Shown here: positions 10,799-21,360 of the stretch, in pieces
Layout: the number at the start of each line of letters is the position of its first letter
Numbering within the stretch: position 1 is the stretch's first letter
Assembly (NCBI GenBank): GCA_012934845.2
Contig: WNNJ02003230.1
Coordinates: 1-64,000 of the forward strand
Origin: Pomphorhynchus laevis
Taxonomy: Eukaryota > Acanthocephala > Palaeacanthocephala > Echinorhynchida > Pomphorhynchidae
Reading direction: 5' to 3'
Length of the DNA stretch: 64,000 bases
Program-made: the position numbers and the translations under genes
Notes under the pieces: model-generated
Told to the model about the DNA's origin: nothing
Databases searched by the model: none
What the model saw: the letters and a program-made list of their open reading frames with translations, nothing else

Positions 10799-11333
10799 AC
10801 TCGTATTCCATTGTAAACAGATTTTCTATTATAAACAGATACTATATCTGTTTTATATATAAAATAAACATTCTATATAATTTCTATAGTATACTTATTT
10901 AAATATTCACATTTCAGTGTTTTTGAAGAATACTATCTAAATTTTATTGTAAACGAATTTTATTTTATTATGAATTTTACAAAAAAATATAATTTTTTTG
11001 CATAAAATTTATTTTGCGTTGTGGTCATGCTATTTCACCTCAAGTGAAGTTCTGAATTCGTTTGATAATTTTTAAACGAATTTATTCAAAATAAATATTT
11101 ATATATTATAAATATTTTACACATTTTCGCCTATTAGTATTTGCGAATAAATTTGATATGTTGTTTACGTATTTACATATACGTAATATAATATAATATA
11201 CGTATTTACATATATTTATAAAATATATTTTAGTTTAAATTACTAAATATATAAATATTTACTATTTTAGTACTCTTCATTCAAATTTAGATTTTTTAAA
11301 TTAAAAATTAATATTAACATACATCATTTTAGA

Positions 11334-11530
11334 ATGAAGTCATCGGCCTCGCTTCCGTCATCATCGCCGCAACTGCGATCGTTTTGTTGTAAAGCAATAC
11401 GATCAAAACTTTACTTTTTAGCACTTGATCCATTTTTTATTCTTCTAATTATTGTTTTGCCATGTAAGCTAAAACGATACCGTGACTCATTTCGTTTTAG
11501 ACTGCGATCGTATTGTTGTGATGCGATTTA
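11334..11530. other. GC-richer segment with internal direct repeat
   Basis: Contains two imperfect copies of ACTGCGATCGTTTTGTTGT (from 11372 and 11501), each rich in CGATCG-like palindromes. No protein recognised; probably a small repeat-derived insert. Confidence 0.3.
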
Positions 11531-11859
11531 TAAACTAATATAAAAAATGCAGATGAAATTTTATACAAATCAATAAATAACCATATGATTGCCATATTTT
11601 TTCAATGCCAATGAAATGACTTTTACATGTAATTCGAAAATATAATTAAAAAACAGTTTTAATTTTTTAAATGCATAATAAATGTTATCAAGTGAAAATT
11701 CTACATACAATGTAATTATTTAAATACAAAAGCTTGAACAAATGTGTCATTGATTAAGTAAAATTATATGAAAATTATAAAAGATTACATGTTAGCAGTC
11801 AAGTTAAATTTAGAATTATTGACTAATTTACAAAACCCGATAGAGTTTTAAACCTAATT

Positions 11860-12137
11860 TTACATTGCAGAATGTTCGTTATCATTATCTGATTGTGATA
11901 ATGACTTGCTGTTGACCATATTACGTACTATTTTATCAATGCTAACAAGCTGAACTTGATTTTTTCTAATATTCAGCGGTGATTTGTCATTTTCTGAATT
12001 GCAGGGTGATACAGCTTCATCTGACAGGCTTTGGCATGTCTTATCAGGAAAGTCAATACGTCGTGCTTCAATCGCGGCTTTTAGAGTTATGTAGACAAAA
12101 TCTTCTTTCTGACTATTTCCGTTTTTGTTCATCGCAT
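11860..12137 (-). CDS. Candidate terminal exon, unknown protein
   Basis: Begins after a strong acceptor on the minus strand (TTTTTTGTGCAATACAG), is open for 278 bases and stops at 11860. It encodes AMNKNGNSQKEDFVYITLK, then AAIEARRIDFPDKTCQ, then an acidic/Ser-rich end (SLSQSDNDNEHSAM). Composition and splice signal look like a genuine exon rather than transposon debris. It begins in phase 1. The candidate exon at 16952-17025 ends in phase 1 with a GTAAGA donor and could be its upstream partner, which would make a 4.8-kb intron filled with retroelements. I do not recognise the protein. Confidence 0.42.
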
Positions 12138-12307
12138 CTGTATTGCACAAAAAATATAAACATTTACAGTAGACTTTCGTATCGTATCAAATTCGTTTGA
12201 ATTATTAAATTACTTGTGTTATTCAATATAAAATCCAAAAGTCTATTAGTTAAGTAACTACGTCGAACTTTGTTGAATGGTGATATTGAAGAATTAGTAA
12301 TTACATT

Positions 12308-12463
12308 TCTAAGATCGGCATTAATATTATTTTAAATTAAAATTCGCTGAACTTCGTTCCCTATCTAAGATCGGCATTAATATTATTTTAAATTAAAATT
12401 CGCTGAACTTCGTTCCCTATCTAAGATCGGCATTAATATTATTTTAAATTAAAATTCGCTGAA
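12308..12463 (+). repeat. 56-bp tandem repeat, nearly 3 copies
   Basis: Units start at 12308, 12364 and 12420 with TCTAAGATCGGCATTAATAT. The first two are identical over 56 bases and the third is identical until it ends at 12463. This is a very recent amplification. Confidence 0.9.
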
Positions 12464-13577
12464 ACTTGGCAAGTGTTTCAATATCGCTTTCAAGATTATT
12501 TAAAAATGTTTTAAAGATAATTCAACGCTTTTAAGATCGTTCCCTACATATTCTTATAAATACAGAAATAAAAAAGGAAAACATAATACTTTGATTTAAA
12601 TTTTAAAGAGCAGCAGCGCGTATTGCACTACTTTAACAAAACTGACTGACATAGTGGTAAAACGCTATTTAATCGCGAAGAATGAGGATGGTTCAAATGT
12701 AAATCTTAAAGAATTTACATTGTGGACTTAATGAGGCAAGAGTCATATGGTTCGCAACATGTAGGATTTTTTAAAGCATTGTTCAATACTTTTTTTAAAC
12801 TGTGTGACGAGTTTTGTTTTTAGTACTCATTGCACGCATAAACGTAAAATTCGGATATCGGAACGATGATGTTTAATGCTATTTAGGTAATTAGTTGTTT
12901 AAATATTAAAAGAAATTGATACAATTGTGGGGGAGAGAGACCCCGAATGGTTTAATTAGAAGGTGGCGAGCTTGTGCGGCCAAGGGCTCAGATCCCTCTG
13001 GAACTTAGGTCTTGAAGGTGTATAAGACAGAAGTATATGGTCAAGAGATTATGATGTGAGGAATTATATGCAACTTATGAAATTGTTATGATTTTTTGTT
13101 CGTCTGACGGTTTTTGTTTTATTTAACGAAATCTTTATTTATGATACAATTAATATCACAATTTCAAAATAAATTTACGTTTATGGGTTTATTTCAATAC
13201 GCTCAATCTATTTTGATGCAACAAGAATACTGTCCATCAGTCATTTAATGAATTTAGTTAATATCGCCATGCAAAAATGCCTTTCCTTTCAAAGTAAAAT
13301 AGGGTTAATATATTTAGCATTATTTATTTAATCGGCTACCTTATAAATCTAAGATTTATTACTTCGTACATAATGTTGTTCGAGCATAACAAAATGTACG
13401 CACGGTGTACACTGACAAAAACGGCAAGGAACGTTTACATAGTAATATGAACCCTAAAATATTGAAAATAAAGTTGATTTTTGTTGGAATTCCAATATAA
13501 AAGTATAATTCTAATATAAACCAATATTGAATATAATTCCAATATTGGAATAATTTTCATTATCACGATCATTATCA
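12464..13577. other. Intergenic DNA without supported gene
   Basis: Mostly AT-rich. A GC-richer patch at 12930-13030 has a weak tRNA-like look but fails the check (see rejected items). Short ATTCCAATATT repeats near 13490-13550. Confidence 0.45.
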
Positions 13578-13910
13578 CAGTAATCCGGTTAGCGGATCAC
13601 ACAAATAGGTAGGTTTTTAAATAGATCGATAGAATACAATACCTACCGAAACTAAAATACAGAAATGTATATCTACACCACTGGAGCTGCCAGCCTAGTG
13701 GATATAGCGTTGAATCGAGATACATACGTCCTGAGTTCCAATCCGGTCAGCACCAGTATACGGAGTGAGCAGATAATAAGGGTCGAAAAGTGAAATGTAG
13801 GTTGGGGTCCGCAGCTAATGAGAATCACCCAGGCTGATTAGTAGCTTCCTGCTGTATCAAAATAGGAACAATACCTGTGAGGATAATATCGTGCCACAAT
13901 CAGAAGAATT
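13578..13910 (+). repeat. tRNA-derived SINE, type 1 (copy A)
   Basis: Aligns end to end with 25513-25839. The middle carries tRNA-like RNA polymerase III promoter boxes: an A-box-like AGCCTAGTGGATA (about 13692) and a B-box-like GAGTTCCAATCC (13733-13744), with roughly tRNA spacing. The tRNA-like head is preceded by about 110 bases of family-specific leader and followed by a 3' body ending CAATCAGAAGAATT. No protein. Mobilisation would need a partner LINE; which one is unknown. Confidence 0.75.
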
Positions 13911-14334
13911 TATTTTAATATAAAAATCTGAACAAAATTGTTTAATTTTTGTGGAATATTATTATTTACTACAACATTGGTTACCCGCAAATGGGTCCAA
14001 TATTAATAATGTTAATATATTAGCATTACTGCTTAATATAGAAATCATAATTATAAAGCTAAGCTCCAAAAATTTGAAGGATTGTAAGTTGTTAGAACTC
14101 TAGATAATCAAATTAGACTAGTGGAAATACATCATTATCATGTACTTGGACCCGCTTCTAAGTTGGATCGAGGAATAGAGGCCGAAACCTGGTTCATCGC
14201 AAATGATACATATTTAGCGTAAAAAACAAGTGCGAAAAATTATGAAAACTAATTTTATTGTATTTCAAACGTCTCATCGATATTATCAACTTTTAACCTT
14301 ATTATTTGAGTACCGTCACACATACTGAACATGC

Positions 14335-14880
14335 TTGTTCAAATGCGTTGGGTATAATCGGTCAACTTTGACGCACTTTCATTGCACTCAATCAATTTGC
14401 CCTACGTTTGCTAATCTTTGCTCATGTGTTGAGCCGTCTTCTATATGCTGCGCCGTGTGTATCCCCAAAATTCAAAAGAACATATTAGTTCAGAGAGGGT
14501 ACTTCATAAAGCTACCAAGCTAGCACCGCAACTGAAATTTTTGTCGTACCCTGATCGATTAAAATCACTTAGACTTGAGACTGTCACGTGGACCCGCCGG
14601 TATATCGATATGAGTATGGTCTGGCAAATTCTTAATAAATCAGATCATCCACTTCGGGATTGCCTTCATTTGCGCTCATCCAATATCCTTCGATACCATG
14701 GTTTAACCCTGCGATGTGAAAGGATAAGAAAATCACGAGCTATTTAATTTGATCGGCGAGTTGTATCTCTGTGGAATAGGCTTGGAGAGTCAACAGTGTG
14801 CAGTAACAATATCAACGAATTCAAAAAGAAATTACGGATGGAGGATGCCATGGGGAAAGCTGCTTTTCCGTATTTGTGAT
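14335..14880 (+). mobile_element. 3' end of a LINE (RT thumb and C-terminus)
   Basis: A degraded reading frame contains SERVLHKATKLAPQLK, SYPDRLKSLRLETVTWTRR, DMSMVWQILN and, after a frame change near 14745, RRVVSLWNRL. This order is typical of the region after the palm domain in CR1/Jockey-type LINE RTs. The catalytic domain is absent, so it is a 5'-truncated, dead copy. The frame is broken at least once and ends near FKKKLRMEDAMGK. Confidence 0.7.
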
Positions 14881-15489
14881 ACTTTTATTATATTTTTTTC
14901 TGCAGTGAACCAGTCAATTAAGTCATACTTTTATGTGCTGTTGAAACATTAATAATAACAATAATAATTAGGAAGGACGCTAGATATCGAGCACTGAAAT
15001 AATTGAAAAAGCGGTCTAAAAAGTTCTGAATTCGTTTAATAATTTGTACATTAAATGCAATTATTTCCGAATTTGAAATTTACCTCCCTCATACTTTGTG
15101 TATCTGATATACTATGTGAAATTCGTAATCAAATCTTCACAGATTACCAGCTCACTTCTAAGCCAGTGACTGTTGAAATAAACTACGAAATTACTTTCAT
15201 GGAGAGTTAACTAATTTCACTAGATCTTAGTTTTCTGTATATTTTAATTTAAAAATATCAAAGTGAAAGAATAAACTAGAATATTTATGTTGGTTTTTAT
15301 AATTAAAAAAGAATTACAATATAATTAAAATATAATAAATTCAAAGTATTTTGATTACAACAAATGAGCTTGAAACGGTTTTCCCAAAATTAAATAATAT
15401 TTAAAAAATCTTCTTAGTATAAAATACTTATTTAGAAAAGTATTAAACGACTTGAGAGAAGGCAATGAAATTTTTTTATTTTTACAAAT

Positions 15490-15517
15490 TTTCGATAACT
15501 ACTGTGGTCATCATCAG
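15490..15517 (-). ncRNA. Hammerhead-like motif, copy 2
   Basis: On the minus strand: CTGATGA (15517-15511), an extra T, a decayed hairpin (GACCACAGTAGTTATC), then GAAA (15493-15490). The core blocks are intact, but stem pairing is only partial. Confidence 0.35.
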
Positions 15518-15858
15518 GACATAACAATGAACAATTACAATCAAAAATATATAGCGAACAATGATCTGACAGAAAGCAACTGTCAAGTATAATTCTTTAA
15601 TTCAAATAACTTACATGAGCAAAAGAACAAGAAAAACAAGTCAATAAGAACCAAGAAACAAGCGCTCTAAGTAATGTATCACGGTTATGGAATCCCACTG
15701 TCTGCATGTGTACAAGTTCGGATGTATAAAGTTATTCTGGAGCTTGGTTTTGTTGTTGATTTGTCGGCTGATGTTGCTGGGGATTAAGACGATTTAATAG
15801 TTGAAACAACGAAGCAGTATAATCTTGATTTGAATTTTGTAACTAACTATCTAACTAT

Positions 15859-16116
15859 CTATTGTGACCAACTAACTGTTAAGTTAGTCCGAAAAATAAA
15901 CTTGCCTTTAATGGTTAGATGGGTTGGAACATCTGGTTTATTGCCTTCAAAATTATTGACAACATCGTTATATCGTAAAATGATTGCCCCCTTAATTTTC
16001 CTTAGAGTCTTATCACTTCCGTGAACTATAATATGTGCACCGGCAAAATTTATATCGTGTCCATGAGCAGCAAAATGAACACGATATGTTCCAACCCATC
16101 TAACAACTAATGGCAA
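15859..16116 (-). pseudogene. Penelope-like C-terminal coding fragment
   Basis: Open for 85 residues. Blocks VRWVGTYRVHFAAHGHDINF, AGAHIIVHGSDKTLRKIKG and AIILRYNDVVNNFEGNKPD follow the pattern of the short region at the extreme C-terminus of Penelope-like proteins (H-x-I/F, then KT-x-x-R-x-x-K/E, then an Asn-rich end). No RT or GIY-YIG motif is present. The similarity is recognised by pattern only and is short. Confidence 0.4.
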
Positions 16117-16951
16117 GTTTATTTTTCTTGGCTAACTTGATAGTTGCTTTCTACCAGATCATTTTTCGCTATTTATTTTTGATTGTAATTGTGCATTGTT
16201 ATGTCCTGATTATGATCGAAGTAGTGATCATAATCAGGTCATTTAATTTTTAAAAAACAATGGTCTGCTTACACAATAAAAAATAAAGTATAAACAAAGT
16301 ATAAATAGAGTATAGACAAAATAATAGATAATAAGTAAGTATACACATTGTTGGTTAATAATTTATTTAATTACCTTTCTTTCTTTGTTGGCTTAAATTG
16401 GCCGCCTTTTCGTACAAAGCACTCTAAAAGTTTGAAAATAAATTAAATTATAAAAAATATATTAATGTATTTAAATGTATTCTATCATAATTTCGTCATA
16501 CACGAAGTATCTAGTATTACACATATGAAATTATATAAAAATATATCACAATTTATTTATTTTGTAAATAATTAAATTTTATAAAACTTAATTATTTTTA
16601 TTGTTTTAGTAAAAACAATAAAATCAAAAATATACATTTTAAAATGTTTGAATATATTAAATTTTACAAATTCAAAATCAAACGCCGTTGTGGACTTACT
16701 AGATTCAATGAAATCTGGATTTCATGCCTGAGAGAATAAAATTTAAAACCAGAAATTGGTATTTATTTACACATTTATATGACTAAAATTTTAATTTAGG
16801 CAAACTATTTATAATTATGGAAGAATTCGAACTTAATAAAAACTTTGAAATTCTAAACAAATACGATATGCAAATGAATAAAAGATTAAATTTTAAAATA
16901 AGCTTACAATTGCTGATAATATATTGATGTGTATTCTCTTTATCTTCTTAC

Positions 16952-17025
16952 GATCCATGTACTGACTATACGCTTTTTGTATCACCCCGTAATTTATCAA
17001 TCGTTTCTTTTGAGACCAAAATATC
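16952..17025 (-). CDS. Candidate internal exon
   Basis: Read after TTTTTGAAG to a strong GTAAGA donor, it encodes IFWSQKKRLINYGVIQKAYS then QYMD. Its end phase (1) matches the start of the candidate exon 12137-11860. The other frames here contain stops. At 24 residues it is short and the acceptor is only moderate, so this is a weak call that needs transcript support. Confidence 0.22.
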
Positions 17026-17330
17026 CTTCAAAAACATCACAAAGATCTCGATTAAAATTCCTGTTGATAATTTTTTGAAACTTCTAAATGTGATTTGTAG
17101 ATTATTTCAATCAATGATACATTATTTTGCAAATAATATTCCCTTGTTGTCGATTTTGATACGATAAATTAGATAAGTTAGATAAATTAGATAAATTAAT
17201 ACGATAAATTAGATAACAAAATATAACAAACTACTTCAAATGTTAACTTCGTATCTGATGTCATTAAACATATATTGATATTAGTAATTTTTTATCTATT
17301 GATGTTATTGGACGTTATTATAATCTATTG

Positions 17331-17795
17331 AAAATAATATCAATAAATAATAATATCAATAGATAATAATATCACCAGATAATAATATCAATAGATAATA
17401 ATATCAATAGATAATAATATCAATAGATAATGATATCAATAGAGAATGATATCAATAAATAATAAAGTCAATGGATAATAATATCATTTGATAATAATAT
17501 CAATAGATAATAATATCAATAGATAATAATATCAATAGATAATAATATCAATAGATAATAATATCAATAGATAATGATATCAATAGATAATGATATCAAT
17601 AAATAATAAAGTCAATAGATAATAATATCGACAGATAATAATATCAATAGATAATAATATCAATAGATAATAATATTAATTAATAATAATATCGAAAGAT
17701 AATGATACCGACAGATAATAATATCAATAGATAATAATATCAATAAATAATAATATCAATAGATAATAATATCAATAGATAATAATATCAATAGT
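17331..17795 (+). repeat. 16-bp minisatellite, left block
   Basis: About 28 units of ATCAATAGATAATAAT with scattered variants (ATCAATAAAT, GTCAATAGAT, ATCGAAAGAT). The outer edge, near 17295-17335, has copies in the inverse orientation (ATCTATTGAT). Confidence 0.92.
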
Positions 17796-17815
17796 ACCAA
17801 TCTCTCGATTGTCTA

Positions 17816-18910
17816 TTGAGGGATACCATCAATCTTAAGGATGAAGTCTCCTGGACCAGGTTGCTATGCTTTTGCTATTGGGAGCTACGTTGTCCAAACC
17901 GATCATTCATTAACGGGGGAAGTGTAACACTTGATACTAAGGTCAAAAGACAAACCGAGGATTTTATGATTTCAAAGGCAATTCCTCCCAATCCCTCAGA
18001 ACTATCAGCAAACCAAACGCTTGAACAAATAACCCCATCAGAAGTTCGCATAGGAAAACGTGTGGCTGCGAAGCTGGTGGATGGATATGTCCGTGGAGCG
18101 GTGAGAATCATTTCTTTAAACAAGTCGATGACCCCATATGATTTAAATACCTTGGATCTACTTCTTGACAAGCATCCGCCACAACCCGCTAATTTATCTT
18201 TGCCACAGCCGCCTGATTTTAATACACCCACCTTGGTTGTCACTCAACAACAGGCAACCCTTTCGGTCCACTTCTATTTTTACTCACTGTCCATCCTATA
18301 GCTAAGTATGTGTATTCACCATAAAATGTATGGTACTTGTACGACGCAACACAAGGAGGCCCTGTCGACTCATTGTTGGAACACAGAAAAGCGCGAACTG
18401 ACGATTTTGAACCATGCGAATGACGAGGAAAATGAAGTTTTACGTACTCTTCGAGATACAGTTCCATGCACAGTAGTTCCTCAGCTGCCGTGTACCGTTT
18501 GGGGATTCTCCGCTAGACAGCGGTGGAGTGCAATTGTGAGTCGAATCGAAACGGAGGGAGCTGACCTTGATGTGTGACCGTTTGATACAGATTGACAACC
18601 ATCAGGCTTTCTACTTGCTTAAGAATTGCTTCTGCATTCCAAAGATGCTATGTTCTGCGTTCATGCCCAGACTACATTGCCGAAGCTTCTTTGCGGAATT
18701 CGATCAACTCGTAAAATCATGTGCGTCGAAAATATTAAATATAGATTTCAATGCGTTAGCATGACAGCAAGCGATTCTTACCAAGTCACACAGTGGATTG
18801 AATCTCAGACAACTAAACGACGTGGCTTTCCCGCATATCTCGTATCGCTCTATTCGACCGAAGGTCTAGCAACGTATATTTGTGCCCGTATTGACGGTTT
18901 AAACCTCTAG
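17816..18910 (+). pseudogene. Family B N-terminal and partial RT region
   Basis: An intact stretch reads RVAAKLVDGYVRGAVRIIS, SMTPYDLNTLDLLLDKHPPQ and PANLSLPQPPDFN, the pre-RT region of the family. It then jumps to the RT active-site segment, where the expected YLDD reads YLYD (18334-18345), a loss of a catalytic Asp. The fingers and first palm motifs are deleted. Broken frames follow, with LLKNCFCIPKMLCSAFMP from the RT thumb side. Similarity is by recognised pattern. Confidence 0.65.
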
Positions 18911-19061
18911 ACAGGATTGATAAACGCCTTGTATGCGTGGCGACAGCGAGCTAATAATTCATTTCCTGAATTTCGAGATATACAAAAAGAATAGGACATC
19001 ATTCTTAATGATTTGAATATAAGTAGCTTGTATTAAAATGCTGATCAGATGTGCAGGGTGC

Positions 19062-19748
19062 AGTTGAATGCGGCTATTCAAAAGGAGAGCGCATACTGGT
19101 CGCAGCTTGTCCCTATCCCATAGTTTGACACTCTTTTGGATAACGAGATATTACGCATCGCTATCGGTTTGCGAGTTGGTGATCGTCTTTGCGAGCCACA
19201 TCAGTGCAAGTGTGGATCACAGGTTAGTGAACTTGGTTTGTATGGATTATCCTGCAGATACACAGAAAGAAGGTTATCAAGACACGCAGAGCTCAATGAA
19301 ATTTTAAAACGATCCCTCCGCAAAGCAGGCGTAAAATCTACACTCGAACCCTTATGTCTGGTTGAGGCGACGGAAAACATTTAGACGGAGTTACGACCTT
19401 TCCATTTTGCCGAGGAATAAGTTTGTGTTGGGATTGTACATGCGTCGACACGTTTGCCACAAGCGCAATAAACGGGTCTGCTTTCGAGACAGGATCAGCG
19501 GCAATAATGGCATAAACATTCAGGCAACGCAAATACGGTTTAATTTTGCATCGATACTTATTCGAACCGATTGCCTTAGAAACGGCTGGATTCGTTGGGC
19601 AGTCATCAAGACTTTTTTACAATGTATATGCCGACGAATTACGGAAGCTACCGGGGATCGAAGGGAACTATTTTGGAAAATAAAGAATAGGATTAGCGAT
19701 ACAGTGAGGAAACGCCTGCTGCATCATTGGGACTCAGAAGAATATTAA
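19062..19748 (+). pseudogene. Family B C-terminal RLE region, decayed
   Basis: NEILRIAIGLRVGDRLCEPHQ and CKCGSQVSELGLYGLSC supply the Cys/His knuckle typical before the endonuclease, followed by RHAELNEILKRSLRKAG. The catalytic block, normally KRPDG, reads KHLDG (19375-19389), followed by a kept WDCTC. Beyond this the reading shifts frame several times, ending ITEATGDRRELFWK. The Arg-Pro to His-Leu change would probably disable the nuclease. Confidence 0.65.
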
Positions 19749-19853
19749 AATTGGCTTACCTACGTGGGCAGGTTTTACGTACCAGCTATTGATTTTTTTG
19801 ATTTGTTTATGTAAACATATTATCACTTGAAAAAAGTTGAGCTTTTAAAAAAA

Positions 19854-20262
19854 TAATAATATCAATAGATAATAACATCGACAGATAATAATACCGATAG
19901 ATAATAATATTGATAAATAATAATATCGAAAGATAATAATACCGACAGATAATAATATCAATAGATAATAATATCGAGAGATAATAATATCAATAGATAA
20001 TGATATCAATAGATATTAATATCAATAAATAATTATATCAATTGATAATAGTATCAATAGATAATAATATCAATAGATAATAATATCATTTGATAATAAT
20101 ATCAATAGATAATAATATCAATAAATAATAATATCAATAAATAATAATATCAATAAATAATAATATCAATAAATAATAATATCAATAAATAATAATATCA
20201 ATAAATAATAATATCAATAGATAATAATATCAATAGATAATTATATCATTAGATAATAATAA
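19854..20262 (+). repeat. 16-bp minisatellite, right block
   Basis: Same unit as 17331-17795, continuing after the retroelement's A-run. Towards 20090-20210 the ATCAATAAATAATAAT variant dominates, so this part was homogenised separately. The outer edge again shows an inverted copy (ATCTATTGATG). Confidence 0.92.
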
Positions 20263-21360
20263 GTTATTATCATCTATTGATGCCATTATCTATTCTTTCG
20301 AGTAACATTTATATCTGTAAGTCTAGCTTCATTTAGAAAGTCATTACCTTTACTTAATAATTTTTGTCAATTTTCAAATTACAAACCTTTAGTATATCTA
20401 AAGAAACATACCTTATCGTCTATGAATGTTAAAATATTTTGACGTTTTGCTGAATGTTAAAATATTTTGACATTTTGCGAAATATTGCTAATACGATCAA
20501 AATCATGTTAATTATGCAGCTCGTAATTTAAAAATCTACGTTCACCTCATCATGTAATCCTACATTTATATTATAATTTTTTTCTGGTCAAAGTCAAAAT
20601 ATAAACTAGTACTGGAAAAGTAAGCAAAAAGCTGAGTAAATTTACAAGTTTCTCCAAATATGTAATTCCATGATTTTAAATTAATAGAATTTTAGTTTTG
20701 TTGATGCAACACGAAATTAGGTTCTTTAATAATTAGAAAATGAAATACAGTCAAGTAAACTAGATCGAATATCTTACATAATGATAAAATATGATAATTT
20801 TAATGAACCCTCTATTGTTCTCGATAAGAAACTTGTACCTTAAAAATCTCAATGATTGCCGCATTTTTCTAAATATTAGAAACTACTCTTTGAAATTACG
20901 AATAAGGAGTTAGATACAGCACGTTAGATACAGCTTGTGTTGGCTCAACCAGGCGCTAGATATCGGTTTGACCAGCTCTTACCCGAAAGCGAGTAAAGTC
21001 CTTAGCTATCTTCATGAGTAGTTAAGGACTACAATTAATAACACCTATGCAATATTTACGATTCCAAAATTATACTACTTTATTGTGCAATTTCTAACTA
21101 AATGTACACTGACTTACATCGAATAATTTATAACCTGGCATATAATTACCAGTAATGATCTGTAATTCACCAAGTGTCATCATCTAAAAGATGTGCGTTA
21201 TATTTAAAAGCATATGAGGTACATACAAATCAAAGATTAAATGTGACAAAGCGTGCCATCTATTAAGTTTACTGGATTTTGTATCACGAGTGTAATTACC
21301 ATAGTAATTTATAAATTACTTTATTTTATTAATTTTACTTTATTTTATTAATTACAAATA
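20263..21360. other. AT-rich spacer with one hairpin
   Basis: No gene supported. A near-perfect hairpin lies at 20997-21030 (AGTCCTTAGCTA arm, 10-base loop, one G-T pair), inside a GC-richer patch that starts with the repeated phrase GTTAGATACAGC (about 20910-20935). Confidence 0.45.

Larger units (their letters stand above)
15469..16230. mobile_element. Rearranged Penelope-like remnant with inverted ends
   Basis: The outer segments are inverted repeats of about 80 bases at roughly 90% identity (about 15509-15590 versus 16130-16212; shared ACAATTACAATCAAAAATA and AGCAACTRTCAAGT). Inside is a second inverted pair (about 15889-15930 and 16088-16135; shared GATGGGTTGGAACAT). The left outer segment carries a hammerhead-like motif (15490-15517, minus) and the right one ends in a near-loopless palindrome (CCTGATTATGATC). 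The core holds a minus-strand peptide resembling the region after the RT in Penelope-like elements. The layout fits the inverted or tandem terminal repeats of that class. Confidence 0.6.
17796..19853 (+). mobile_element. Family B RT/RLE retroelement inserted in minisatellite
   Basis: A GC-rich, protein-like block lies inside an otherwise continuous 16-bp minisatellite. It contains decayed N-terminal, partial RT and RLE segments in the right order on the plus strand, and ends with a run of seven A's (19847-19853) directly before the array resumes. That end is what target-primed reverse transcription leaves. The front of the RT domain is missing and many frames are broken, so the copy is dead. 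Confidence 0.75.

Noticed and set aside
12935-13030. tRNA-like patch (ACCCCGAATGG with GGGCTCAGATCCC)
   Set aside because: Box matches are poor and the arms do not fold; no second copy in the window to define a SINE.
17331-20262. CRISPR-like array
   Set aside because: The 16-bp units are contiguous, with no spacers; it is a minisatellite in an animal genome.
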